Assembly: GCA_018857735.1 (NCBI GenBank)
Contig: JABMCL010000598.1
Location: 442,501 to 506,500, forward strand
Direction of reading: 5' to 3'
From: Alviniconcha marisindica
Taxonomy: Eukaryota > Mollusca > Gastropoda > Provannidae
DNA length: 64,000 nucleotides
The stretch's first letter is position 1. The number at the start of each line of letters is the position of its first letter. Below, in pieces: positions 44,855-57,436 of this stretch. The notes beneath the pieces were generated by a model. That model saw only the letters and a list, made by a program, of their open reading frames with translations, did not search any database and was not told where the DNA came from. The position numbers were made by a program, and so were the translations under genes.

Positions 44855-47800
44855 CCATGCATGCAGACCAGACAACAGCCTTTTGCTGCTAAGTGACTGG
44901 CAGAACATACCAGTCAGATACAAATAGCACAAAACTAGTGGACGTGGTCCTAAGAAAGCTTGATAATACAATAAATATTTCAGCAAATGACATTTTATTG
45001 CCACCATTCTGAATTCAACACTTTTTAACAAATAGATTGACCGAGACAAACAAAAGGAGAAAAAGCCTTGCATCAACCCAAGGCAACAAATGAACAAGAC
45101 AAACATCTTCCACAAAACCAGGAAGCAAGAGGCAGACCTTACCTTGCACAAAGCGCACGGCACTGAACAGCTCTCGTACTACACCTATCGGCATCTCGCT
45201 GTTGCTTGGCAACGTCCTGACTGTGGGAACGCCCACTGTATGGTTCGCACACAATACTGTCAAGTTGGCTTCCGTCACACTGCCAACGCTTTCCCCTGAA
45301 TCTGTTGACTCTGTCGACATACTTTCTCCTCCTCCTCGACCTTGCCCAGCACTGCTGACTCCTGGTCGTGTGGCACTCACGGAATTGTCCCTGGAATTTG
45401 TCTGGTCCAAATTTGGCCTCACTTGGTCCCGCCAATCTTCCGGCCAGTCCCTAATAGGGCTCGAACTGTCACGGTCCAAATCTGAACTGGTGTAGTCCCT
45501 GTTCTGGTTTGGACCAGTTTGGTCCCAGTTTATGTCTGAATCAAAATGGTCCCTGCTTCCACTGGTGTCTAAATGGTCTCGGTCTCGGTGCAGACCGACT
45601 TGGTCTCTGTCCCAGTCTGGATGGGAAATGTCACTGTCTTGGTCTGTCCCAAATCGGCCTTGGTCTCTACTTGGACCAAACTGGTCTGTTGTGGGGACAG
45701 ATGAGTCCCTGCCTGAAGTCCACCAGGTGGAGTCTGGCCAGGTGTCCTTGCTGTTGGTGTCTGCAGTGTCCTTGCTGTTGGTGTCTGCAGTGTCCTTGCT
45801 GTTGGTGTCTGCAGTGTCCTTGCTGTTGGTGTCTGCACTGCTCACAGGGGGTGGAGGGGTAGGGGTGGAGGGCTTCAGGTAGGGGTGGAGGGTGACAGAG
45901 GGTGCAGATGTGGGGTTCTGTTCCTTGGATGTTTTGTCTGTGTAGAAAGAGAAGCTGGTGGTTACACACAGGTTTTGTCATGGCAATGTTTTGACAATCT
46001 GACTCATGCAAGTTATCAATGGCACTTACATATCTTCCATATTAACCCTTTTGCTGCCATGATGCCACTTGAAAAAGACCAATAAAAGTCTAAAAATTGA
46101 AATCTTTCAGCCTTTCCCCTTTCTTGCATTAGCAAGTGAATGTTTTTTTCAGGAAAACAAACAGTAAGGAGAGTTAATCCATTACAGGACCACAAAATGT
46201 CCTGTTTGCAGGCACATGTGTCAAATTTTCAGCCCAGCCATTTTACAGGCTGGGACAGTGAAGGGGTTAATTAATTGGGCTACATCTGGACATTACAATG
46301 ACAGCTACACTATCTGTGTCTCCACTGAATAGTAAATACTGCAATGACAACTACAGTGTCTGTGTCTCCACTGAATAAAAAATACAACTACACTATCTGT
46401 GTCTCCACTGAATAATAAACACTGCAATAACAACTACACTGTCTGTGTCTCCACTGAATAATAAACACTGCAATGACAACTACACTATCTGTGTCTCCAC
46501 TGAATAATAAACACTGCAATGACAACTACACTATCTGTGTCTCCACTGAATAATAAACACTGCAATGACAACTACACTATCTGTGTCTCCACTGAATAAT
46601 GTGTCTCCACTGAATAATAAAAAATGACAACTACACTATCTGTGTCTCCACTGAATAATGTGTCTCCACTGAATAATAAACTCTGCAATGACAACTACAC
46701 TATCTGTGTCTCCACTGAATAATGTGTCTCCACTGAATAATAAACTCTGCAATGACAACTACACTATCTGTGTCTCCACTGAATAATGTGTCTCCACTGA
46801 ATAATAAACTCTGCAATGACAACTACACTATCTGTGTCTCCACTGAATAATGTGTCTCCACTGAATAATAAACTCTGCAATGACAACTACACTATCTGTG
46901 TCTCCACTGAATAATAAACACTACAATGACAACTACAAATATCTGGTTCCCGATTCCAAATGACAACTACACTGTCTGTGTCTCCACTGAATAATAAACA
47001 CTACAATGACAACTACACTGTCTGTGTCTCCACTGAATAATAAACACTACAATGACAACTACACTATCTGTGTCTCCACTGAATAATAAACACTACAATG
47101 ACAACTACACTGTCTGTGTCTCCACTGAATAATAAACACTACAATGACAACTACACTGTCTGTGTCTCCACTGAATAATAAACACTACAATGACAACTAC
47201 ACTATCTGTGTCTCCACTGAATAATAAACACTACAATGACAACTACACTTCTGTGTCTCCACTGAATAATAAACACTACAATGACAACTACACTGTCTGT
47301 GTCTCCACTGAATAATAAACACTACAATGACAACTACACTATCTGTGTCTCCACTGAATAATAAACACTACAATGACAACTACACTGTCTGTGTCTCCAC
47401 TGAATAATAAACACTGCAATGACAACTACACTGTCTGTGTCTCCACTGAATAATAAACACTACAATGACAACTACACTTCTGTGTCTCCACTGAATAATA
47501 AACACTACAATGACAACTACACTGTCTGTGTCTCCACTGAATAATAAACACTGCAATGACAACTACACTATCTGTGTCTCCACTGAATAATAAACACTAC
47601 AATGACAACTACACTATCTGTGTCTCCACTGAATAATAAACACTGACAATGACAACTACACTATCTGTGTCTCCACTGAATAATAAACACTACAATGACA
47701 ACTACACTATCTGTGTCTCCACTGAATAATAAACACTGCAATGACAACTACACTGTCTGTGTCTCCACTGAATAATAAACACTACAATGACAACTACACT

Positions 47801-50800
47801 ATCTGTGTCTCCACTGAATAATAAACACTACAATGACAACTACACTGTCTGTGTCTCCACTGAATAATAAACACTACAATGACAACTACACTATCTGTGT
47901 CTCCACTGAATAATAAACACTACAATGACAACTACACTGTCTGTGTCTCCACTGAATAATAAACACTACAATGACAACTACACTGTCTGTGTCTCCACTG
48001 AATAATAAACACTACAATGACAACTACACTGTCTGTGTCTCCACTGAATAATAAACACTACAATGACAACTACACTGTCTGTGTCTCCACTGAATAATAA
48101 ACACTACAATGACAGCTACACTGTCTGTGTCTCCACTGAATAATAAACACTACAATGACAACTACACTGTCTGTGTCTCCACTGAATAATAAACACTACA
48201 ATGACAACTACACTGTCTGTGTCTCCACTGAATAATAAACACTACAATGACAACTACACTGTCTGTGTCTCCACTGAATAATAAACACTACAATGACAAC
48301 TACAGTGTCTGTGTCTCCACTGAATAATAAACACTACAATGACAACTACAGTGTCTGTGTCTCCACTGAATAATAAACACTACAATGACAACTACAGTGT
48401 CTGTGTCTCCACTGAATAGTAAACACTACAATGACAGCTACACTATCTGTGTCTCCACTGAATAATAAACACTACAATGACAGCTACACTATCTGTGTCT
48501 CCACTGAATAATAAACACTACAATGACAACGACACTATCTGTGTCTCCACTGAATAATAAACACTACAATGACAACTACACTGTCTGTGTCTCCACTGAA
48601 TAATAAACACTACAATGACAACTACACTGTCTGTGTCTCCACTGAATAATAAACACTACAATGACAACTACACTGTCTGTGTCTCCACTGAATAATAAAC
48701 ACTACAATGACAGCTACACTATCTGTGTCTCCACTGAATAATAAACACTACAATGACAACTACACTATCTGTGTCTCCACTGAATAATAAACACTACAAT
48801 GACAACTACACTGTCTGTGTCTCCACTGAATAATAAACACTACAATGACAACTACACTGTCTGTGTCTCCACTGAATAATAAACACTACAATGACAACTA
48901 CACTATCTGTGTCTCCACTGAATAATAAACACTACAATGACAACTACACTGTCTGTGTCTCCACTGAATAATAAACACTACAATGACAACTACACTGTCT
49001 GTGTCTCCACTGAATAATAAACACTACAATGACAACTACACTGTCTGTGTCTCCACTGAATAATAAACACTACAATGACAACTACACTGTCTGTGTCTCC
49101 ACTGAATAATAAACACTACAATGACAACTACACTGTCTGTGTCTCCACTGAATAATAAACACTACAATGACAACTACACTATCTGTGTCTCCACTGAATA
49201 ATAAACACTACAATGACAACTACACTATCTGTGTCTCCACTGAATAATAAACACTACAATGACAACTACACTGTCTGTGTCTCCACTGAATAATAAACAC
49301 TACAATGACAACTACACTGTCTGTGTCTCCACTGAATAATAAACACTACAATGACAACTACACTATCTGTGTCTCCACTGAATAATAAACACTACAATGA
49401 CAACTACACTATCTGTGTCTCCACTGAATAATAAACACTACAATGACAACTACACTATCTGTGTCTCCACTGAATAATAAACACTACAATGACAACTACA
49501 CTGTCTGTGTCTCCACTGAATAATAAACACTACAATGACAACTACGCTGTCTGTGTCTCCACTGAATAATAAACACTACAATGACAACTACGCTGTCTGT
49601 GTCTCCACTGAATAATAAACACTACAATGACAACTACACTGTCTGTGTCTCCACTGAATAATAAACACTACAATGACAACTACACTGTCTGTGTCTCCAC
49701 TGAATAATAAACACTACAATGACACTACACTTCTGTGTCTCCACTGAATAATAAACACTACAATGACAACTACACTGTCTGTGTCTCCACTGAATAATAA
49801 ACACTACAATGACAACTACACTGTCTGTGTCTCCACTGAATAATAAACACTACAATGACAACTACACTGTCTGTGTCTCCACTGAATAATAAACACTACA
49901 ATGACAACTACACTATCTGTGTCTCCACTGAATAATAAACACTACAATGACAACTACACTGTCTGTGTCTCCACTGAATAATAAACACTACAATGACAAC
50001 TACACTGTCTGTGTCTCCACTGAATAATAAACACTACAATGACACTACCTGTCTGTGTCTCCACTGAATAATAAACACTACAATGACAACTACACTATCT
50101 GTGTCTCCACTGAATAATAAACACTACAATGACAACTACACTATCTGTGTCTCCACTGAATAATAAACACTACAATGACAGCTACACTGTCTGTGTCTCC
50201 ACTGAATAATAAACACTACAAGGACAAACTACACTGTCTGTGTCTCCACTGAATAATAAACACTACAATGACAACTACACTGTCTGTGTCTCCACTGAAT
50301 AATAAACACTACAATGACAACTACACTGTCTGTGTCTCCACTGAATAATAAACACTACAATGACAACTACACTGTCTGTGTCTCCACTGAATAATAAACA
50401 CTACAATGACAACTACAGTGTCTGTGTCTCCACTGAATAATAAACACTACAATGACAACTACAGTGTCTGTGTCTCCACTGAATAATAAACACTACAATG
50501 ACAACTACACTATCTGTGTCTCCACTGAATAGTAAACACTACAATGACAACGACACTATCTGTGTCTCCACTGAATAGTAAACACTACAATGACAAGCGA
50601 CACTATCTGTGTCTCCACTGAATAATAAACACTACAATGACAACTACACTGTCTGTGTCTCCACTGAATAATAAACACTACAATGACAACTACACTGTCT
50701 GTGTCTCCACTGAATAATAAACACTACAATGACAACTACACTGTCTGTGTCTCCACTGAATAATAAACACTACAATGACAACTACACTATCTGTGTCTCC

Positions 50801-53800
50801 ACTGAATAATAAACACTACAATGACAACTACACTATCTGTGTCTCCACTGAATAATAAACACTACAATGACAACTACACTATCTGTGTCTCCACTGAATA
50901 ATAAACACTACAATGACAACTACACTATCTGTGTCTCCACTGAATAATAAACACTACAATGACAACTACACTATCTGTGTCTCCACTGAATAATAAACAC
51001 TACAATGACAACTACACTGTCTGTGTCTCCACTGAATAATAAACATACAATGACAACTACACTGTCTGTGTCTCCACTGAATAATAAACACTACAATGAC
51101 AACTACACTGTCTGTGTCTCCACTGAATAATAAACACTACAATGACAACTACACTATCTGTGTCTCCACTGAATAATAAACACTACAATGACAACTACAC
51201 TGTCTGTGTCTCCACTGAATAATAAACACTACAATGACAACTACACTGTCTGTGTCTCCACTGAATAATAAACACTACAATGACAACTACACTGTCTGTG
51301 TCTCCACTGAATAATAAACACTACAATGACAACTACACTGTCTGTGTCTCCACTGAATAATAAACACTACAATGACAACTACCTATCTGTGTCTCCACTG
51401 AATAATAAAACTACAATGACAACTACACTGTTGTGTCCACTGAATAATAAACACTACAATGACAGCTACACTGTCTGTGTCTCCACTGAATAATAAACAC
51501 TACAATGACAACTACACTGTCTGTGTCTCCACTGAATAATAAACACTACAATGACGACTACACTGTCTGTGTCTCCACTGAATAATAAACACTAATGACA
51601 ACTACACTTCTGTGTCTCCACTGAATAATAAACACTACAATGACAACTCACTGTGTTCTCCACTGAATAATAAACACTACAATGACAACTACACTATCTG
51701 TGTCTCCCCTGAATAATAAACACTACAATGACAACTACACTTCGTGTCTCCACTGAATAATAAACACTACAATGACAACTACACTAGTCTGTGTCTCCAC
51801 TGAATAATAAACACTACAATGACAACTACACTGTCTGTGTCTCCACTGAATAATAAACACTACAATGACAACTACACTATCTGTGTCTCCACTGAATAAT
51901 AAACACTACAATGACAACTACACTGTCTGTGTCTCCACTGAATAATAAACACTACAATGACAACTACACTGTCTGTGTCTCCACTGAATAATAAACACTA
52001 CAATGACAACTACACTATCTGTGTCTCCACTGAATAATAAACACTACAATGACAACTACACTATCTGTGTCTCCACTGAATAATAAACATACAATGACAA
52101 CTACACTATCTGTGTCTCCACTGAATAATAAACACTACAATGACACTACACTATCTGTGTCTCCACTGAATAATAAACACTACAATGACAGCTACACTAT
52201 CTGTGTCTCCACTGAATAATAAACACTACAATGACAACTACACTATCTGTGTCTCCACTGAATAATAAACACTACAATGACAGCTACACTGTCTGTGTCT
52301 CCACTGAATAATAAACACTACAATGACAACTACACTGTCTGTGTCTCCACTGAATAATAAACACTACAATGACAGCTACACTGTCTGTGTCTCCACTGAA
52401 TAATAAACACTACAATGACAGCTACACTGTCTGTGTCTCCACTGAATAATAAACACTACAATGACAGCTACACTGTCTGTGTCTCCACTGAATAATAAAC
52501 ACTACAATGACAGCTACACTGTCTGTGTCTCCACTGAATAATAAACACTACAATGACAGCTACACTGTCTGTGTCTCCACTGAATAATAAACACTACAAT
52601 GGGCACCCTGTTATGAATAAACATAAAGACACTAGTCTGTGTCTCCACTGAATAATAAACACTACAATGACAGCTACACTGTCTGTGTCTCCACTGAATA
52701 ATAAACACTACAATGACAGCTACACTGTCTGTGTCTCCACTGAATAATAAACACTACAATGACAGCTACACTGTCTGTGTCTCCACTGAATAATAAACAC
52801 TACAATGACAGCTACACTGTCTGTGTCTCCACTGAATAATAAACACTACAATGACAGCTACACTGTCTGTGTCTCCACTGAATAATAAACACTACAATGA
52901 CAGCTACACTGTCTGTGTCTCCACTGAATAATAAACACTACAATGACAGCTACACTGTCTGTGTCTCCACTGAATAATAAACACTACAATGACAACTACA
53001 CTGTCCGTGTCTCCACTGAATAATAAACACTACAATGACAGCTACGATCTATCTGTATCTCCACTGAATACTAATGGTACACACGTTGCCTTTGAAGTAT
53101 GTGATAAATATAGCCATCATCTGATCAATCGGAACATGTGCAATTCACTCCATAACTGATAATCAACAATTTGTAGTACCTACAAAACAAAATACAATAC
53201 AGGAACCTACTTTTTCACATGCCTTAATGATGTATCACCATACCAAGTGTGGTTTACACAAGGTTCAGCAGTTCAGAAGATATTCAAACATTAATAAACG
53301 TTCTAAATGTTTGCCATGACCATGACCTTGAACATAGCAATCCAATATTTTCACTGGATATATTGGCTTATGGCCATCTGCCATCAAGCTACGCTTGGTT
53401 GCAACAGGATCATTAGTTCAGAAGATATAGTTGAAAGTCATATTTTGATTATATAATCTCCCATTGTGACCTTCACCTTGAAGATAGCAACCCACTTCTT
53501 TGCACGACACCATGCCCCACGGTGACGCACCACCATATCAAGTTCGGTGGCAAAAGGTTGATCAGTTCAGAAGATGTCTTCTGGACAAAGCCAGACACAT
53601 GACCAGACCAACTACGACCCGATACCCACCCAACTTTGCCATGGGGGTATGCAACAACATCAGTCACACGCACATACATTGACACACACTCCATGACACA
53701 CATGCACTTTATACACCACATATGCTCTATCTACCTCTCTTTCCAACACCACATGCACCACGCACGCACCACATTTCAGTCACCCCCCCATCCAAGTAGG

Positions 53801-56800
53801 ATACAAGTCTCAGAAGCTTGTGCTGTCTGAAGTTCCAGAACTTGAGTGACTGAGACCGACATGCTCCTGGATGGTTGTGTCCGATCTTCTGTCCTGGGGG
53901 TACAGCCCGTCACTTTGCCTCTCGCCCCACCACTTTCCCTAGTCACCTTTCCCTTCCTCATTCTCTTTTCTACTTCTTTAGCCCAGGGACCAAGACCTGC
54001 AGAAGCCTTGATGCTGGTCTGTAGGTAGGTTTCCAGGACTTGAGTGGACTGAGACTCGGACAGTGCTCCGCTGGGACTGGTTGTGTCCGAGTCTTGCTGT
54101 CCTGTGGTGGTCAGCCTTGTCACTTTTCCTCTCTGTCCCCCCACCACCTTCCCCTTGTCACTCTTCTTTTTCTTCTTCTTCTTCTTCTTTTTCTTCTTCT
54201 TTGTCCGATTGGCACCTAACCGACCTCTGTGCCTATGCAGCTCTTTTAGTATATTCTTCGGAACTGAAACAGAAAGAAGATGGTGCAATGGAATGTAAAC
54301 ATTCTGGCAACTGGAGCAAATCGAAAGCTATGCCAGGAAAAAGGATACAGTTTGCTGTGTCTGATGTGCTCTGAGCTTTTTCAGTATCTTTCTGGGAACT
54401 GAAATACAGACCACACGGCAGGTGTCAAATTGATTTAATCTACACAGTTTACAGGCATTGGTTTAAGAACTCTATTGTTTATTTATCTGTACCAGAAAAG
54501 TTGCAAAGACAAAAGATTTCATGTGTTTCAGCTCTACTGATATTCCGGGAGGAAGACAGGGAATTTGACTTCTGAGTTGAAGGAATTTGACTTGTGAGCT
54601 GAGGACTCGAGTTTTGGCCTGACAGGGAATTTGACTTGTGAGTTGATGATACAAGTTTTGGCTGACAGGGAATTTGACTTATGAGTTGATGATTTGATTT
54701 TTGGCCTGACAGGGAATTTGACTTGTGAGTTGAAGGAATTTGACTTGTGAGCTGAGGACTCGAGTTTCTCCCGGACGCCACCTTCACAGTCGACAGGGCG
54801 CCAGATGTCAACAATCAACCTTTCGTCGCCGTCTTCTTTACCATCATCTCATTATTCTTCGTCGATGTCATCACCTCAGTTCAAGACGGTATCTACTCGA
54901 CTGGAAAATCCCATATGCGCTTCAACTCGCCTCTTACTAGTTTCCCAAGTACTGCCTTTGAAACAGTTTCAGTGTTGGTCTGACTGACGATGACCTTGGT
55001 CTGACTGACGATGACCTTGGTCTGACTGACGATGACCCTCTCCAGTCCCTTCAAGGAAATCGTCGAGCACTTCCGCTTTCCACGTCTCTCTCCTCCAGGC
55101 GGTCGATGGCATGACGTCCTCGGCTTTGTGCCCGAAGGTGGTGTCTCAAGCTCTTCCAACTTCAGATCTTCCAAAAGATCTAAGACGGTTGAGAAGCAAG
55201 CCAGTTGTGACGGTTGAGACTGCTGTAGCCGTCAGAATAATTATGTGCTCCGTCATGTCAAGCGGCGCCGGCATGTTCAGGGCAGTACATCCACAGGAGT
55301 CTTCGAAGGTCGATGTGGAACTGTGTCACATACCAGTCTGGGTCTCCCGTTCCACCTTTCACTGACGTCGTCATCACCCAACTACAAACGCATGTATACA
55401 CAGCGCGACCAACTAGCGAGGAAGCCGGAGGCACCACGGAGACCTGGTTTCCACCCACACGACATAGCTGGCCAGTCACTGAGCAATCTCCACCTCGGGC
55501 CACGTGGAAAGGAGATGACCTACTGACGACCACCCCCGTTTGAATGGTGAAGGAGAAGGGTGGTGGGGAGGTATGAAAGAGGCCGTTGTGCTTTTTCAAG
55601 ATAGCGGTGTGTATTGTTGTGGCGAGACAGTGCACACTGTTCCCCTCACTGATAGTAATACACAGTTTAAAAAAGACGTAGCTCTCCCGCCTGACACTTG
55701 TCAATTCAAGTTCCCCTTTTCAAGTGAGCCCATTAAAACCGAATCTGCCGACAAAATGTAAAACACGTCCGACAACCGCGTAAGAGGGGAGTTAATGGCG
55801 GATCGTAAAACCCGCGCTCTGACGGCTGGCCCCGTTGTGTGCCGCGGCCGCCGTGACAGCCCCGTGATCTACGGGGACACGCGCACTCCGCCCGGCTCAG
55901 CTCGGCAGGCGTTCTACGCTCTCCCGCACCTGGCGCCGTACGACACAACGGCGCTGGGAAAGACAAGCAACCAATCCACAGGGATAAATCACAAAGCGAG
56001 TCAGTCACTCACTCAATCGTCCTCACAATATACATCAAAATAAAAAATAAGCGAAGGTCAAATGGAGAAGGAAAAAAATTAAACGGACAAAATCTGAGTT
56101 TTTGAATTTGATGCTCCGACTGCCAGTCATTGGATTCCAACGTCCCGCCAGCAGTGCTGGATCACCTTAGGATGACAGCACGTAAAAACAACTCTGATTG
56201 TCCATGACTGATGAAAAAACAATCAGCATGACAGCACGTGAAAACAACCCAGATTCCCCATGATTCATGAAAAAAACAATCAGCATGACAGCACGTAAAA
56301 AACACCCTAATTTCCTATACCTCATGAAGAACAAATCAAATAAACCAACACACAAATAGAAACAAAACAAAAACAACAACAACACACACACAAAAGAGTG
56401 CTTGTAAAAGTTAGACAAGCTTATAAATAAAATTCACATTGAGTTCCATTCTAATTCCTTACGAGCCTCACAGATCCTGAATATCAGCATTGAATAGTTT
56501 GGAGATGACCGACGTTAATCATTCCCACGGTGCAGTTCAGTTCAAGGTGGTATCTAGGCGCTGGAGAAAGTCCATACTTTTCATGCTCTGGGCCCGTTTC
56601 TTTGAAGTTTCTCCAGCGCTGTCTGTGGAGCAGTTCCAGTGTTGCTCTGACTGACGATGGCCCTCTCTCGTCCTTTCAAGGAACCCGGCCATCCATCATG
56701 TCGTGTCCTTGGTTTTGTGCTCGCACTCTGTGTCTCAAGCTCCTCAACATTTCAGACCTACCTAGACGTAAGCTGTGACAGTTGCTTTGCCCCCCCCCCC

Positions 56801-57067
56801 CCCAACACAATCTTGCCTACAAGAGCCCCGCGCTCAAAACGAAGAAAGGCGACCCAGAGACAAAGAGAGAAACACAAATCAAGCAACGGGCAAAAAGCCA
56901 AAGGAAGAGAGGACGCTGCTTACCACAGGCGTAGGTGACGGTGAGATACTTGTTGATGCCGGCGGCACACGGCTTGCCGAACACGGCCTCCGACGCCTGC
57001 AGGTCGCACCGCTTACGGCCCTGGCAAGCCGTCCGCACCTCCGACACCGTCTCCGCCGACTGGCAGT
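44210..57067 (-). CDS. EVA1C: EVA1C-like transmembrane lectin receptor, 3' part of gene
   Basis: Four minus-strand exons (57067-56924, 54263-53784, 45937-45143, 44547-44210) all share the same 1+2 split-codon phase and join cleanly. The product is a type I membrane protein. It has a SUEL-type galactose/rhamnose-binding lectin domain, of which only the C-terminal half (about 47 residues) is in this window. This is followed by a VPKNIL segment, a long low-complexity ectodomain linker, one membrane helix and a cytoplasmic tail of about 75 residues. The segment HQERAVLYLVLGMCAG resembles the membrane region of the EVA-1/FAM176 family (consensus about PERAALYFVSGVC). EVA-1 proteins act as cell-surface receptors or co-receptors in axon guidance in worms. 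The linker is much longer than I would expect for vertebrate EVA1C. The signal peptide, first SUEL domain and N-terminal half of this one lie beyond the window. Confidence 0.82.
44646..44853. repeat. (CA)n microsatellite with CACT/ACCA interruptions
   Basis: About 200 bp in the last intron of the EVA1C-like gene. Confidence 0.97.
45143..45937 (-). CDS. EVA1C: EVA1C-like exon: long Asp/Ser/Thr-rich ectodomain linker
   Basis: This 795-nt exon has acceptor TCTACACAG (ends at 45938) and donor GTAAGG (from 45142). Order: a Pro/Thr-rich stretch; four copies of the octapeptide ADTNSKDT (45745-45840); a charged RD/DxD-rich region; a Ser/Gly-rich stretch; and a membrane-proximal part with NLT and NHT glycosylation sequons ending FVQ, with the split Gly. 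The composition suggests an extended, glycosylated stalk. The octapeptide array is in frame (24 bp), so copy-number change would lengthen the stalk without a frameshift. Confidence 0.75.
45745..45840 (-). repeat. 24-bp coding tandem repeat (ADTNSKDT x4)
   Basis: Four nearly identical in-frame units inside the EVA1C-like linker exon. Confidence 0.96.
46300..53060. repeat. 46-bp satellite array, about 147 units
   Basis: Core CTGTGTCTCCACTGAATAAT + AAACACTACAATGACAACTACACT(G/A)T. Fills most of one intron of the EVA1C-like gene. At 46575-46870 an 18-bp piece is inserted in four successive units, giving a 64-bp higher-order unit with AAACTCTGC. CAGCTAC variants cluster at 48110-48730 and 52190-53040. 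Central units are nearly identical. Confidence 0.98.
53090..53650 (+). repeat. Diverged repeat with TGACCTTGAA / AGTTCAGAAGATAT modules
   Basis: At least three imperfect modules contain, in order, a TGACC(A/T)TGACCTTGAA-like block, GATAGCAA, a CACCATA(T/C)CAAGT block, GGTT..CAA.AGG and AGTTCAGAAGAT(A/G)T. Modular TGACCTTGA repeats of this kind are common in mollusc genomes. It lies between the 46-bp satellite and the Lys-rich exon. No ORF. Confidence 0.55.
53784..54263 (-). CDS. EVA1C: EVA1C-like exon: VPKNIL segment and Lys-rich linker
   Basis: The acceptor TGTTTCAG ends at 54264. The split codon gives the V of VPKNILKELHRHRG, the short segment that follows the lectin domain in EVA1C proteins. 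Then come about 13 consecutive lysines from an (AAG/AAA)n tract, followed by two diverged copies of a roughly 65-residue block, KGKV...RGKVT...TQVLET and KGKVT...RGKVT...TQVLEL. The proposed donor GTGACT (53783) keeps phase with the next exon. An earlier donor within the linker, giving a shorter exon, cannot be excluded. Confidence 0.68.
54560..54770. repeat. Irregular tandem repeat (GGGAATTTGACTTGTGAGTT)
   Basis: About six units in two subtypes (with TTTGGCCTGACA or GAAG), in an EVA1C-like intron. Confidence 0.88.
54880..55225 (+). repeat. Interspersed repeat, copy A
   Basis: Strongly similar, in the same orientation, to 56527-56790. Shared landmarks in order: TCAGTTCAAG, GGTATCTA, CAGTGTT then TCTGACTGACGATG, CCTTTCAAGGAA, CATGACGTCCT (copy B: CATGTCGTGTCCT), and GTGTCTCAAGCTC followed by TTCAGA. 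Copy A also contains a threefold local repeat of GGTCTGACTGACGATGACC (54984-55040). It lies in an intron of the EVA1C-like gene. No coding or terminal-repeat signal was recognised. Confidence 0.7.
55230..56164. other. EVA1C-like intron, CpG-rich low-copy sequence
   Basis: The 55795-55980 part is GC- and CpG-rich, with an ATG-led 82-codon plus-strand ORF (MADRKTRALTAGP...). No homology recognised. It could be an alternative promoter region or chance. Confidence 0.35.
56165..56325. repeat. Tandem repeat of about 58 bp, three units
   Basis: Core ACAATCAGCATGACAGCACG with CATGA(C/T)T(G/C)ATGAAAAAA. Confidence 0.9.
56527..56790 (+). repeat. Interspersed repeat, copy B
   Basis: Second copy of the element at 54880-55225, about 1.6 kb away in the same intron. 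It lacks the threefold CTGACTGACGATG expansion and ends near a C-rich run at 56791-56803. Confidence 0.7.
56924..57067 (-). CDS. EVA1C: EVA1C-like exon: C-terminal half of SUEL lectin domain
   Basis: This 144-nt exon has acceptor GTGCGCAG (ends at 57068) and donor GTAAGC (from 56923). It encodes CQSAETVSEVRTACQGRKRC then DLQASEAVFGKPCAAGINKY and LTVTYAC. The pattern C-x-G-x-x-x-C-x-V/L-x-A-S-x-x-x-F-G-x-P-C-x-x-G-x-x-K-Y-L-x-V-x-Y-x-C is diagnostic of the SUEL/rhamnose-binding lectin fold. The half-domain split by an intron is complemented by an exon outside the window. Confidence 0.9.
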
Positions 57068-57114
57068 CTGCGCACAAAAAGAGTTAACTGCGTTACTGGC
57101 TGGTCCTCCTCAGG

Positions 57115-57380
57115 GCTGGTATGGGTTAACCACGCCGTGTCCGGGCAGGAATGGGTTAACCAAGCCGTGTCCGGGCAGGAATGGGTTAACCACAACGTGT
57201 CCGGGCAGGAATGGGTTAACCACGGCGTGTCCGGGCAGGTATGGGTTAACCACGGCGTGTCCGGGCAGGAATGGGTTAACCACCACGTGTCCGGGCAGGC
57301 ATGGGTTAACCACAACGTGTCCGGGCAGGTATGGGTTAACCACCACGTGTCCGGGCAGGTATGGGTTAACCACAACGTGT
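57115..57380. repeat. 30-bp minisatellite upstream of the SUEL exon
   Basis: Nine units of GTGTCCGGGCAGGAATGGGT + TAACCAC. Begins about 45 bp outside the EVA1C-like SUEL exon acceptor (minus strand). Strong unit homogeneity. Confidence 0.96.
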
Positions 57381-57436
57381 CACTGCCGCTGGCTGCAGTT
57401 CTTGACAAAACACGCGAAACACGAAGACTAACAGTT

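Noticed and set aside
55795..56043. GC-rich 82-codon plus-strand ORF as a gene
   Set aside because: No homology or splice evidence. It lies inside an EVA1C-like intron and its GC content alone favours open frames.
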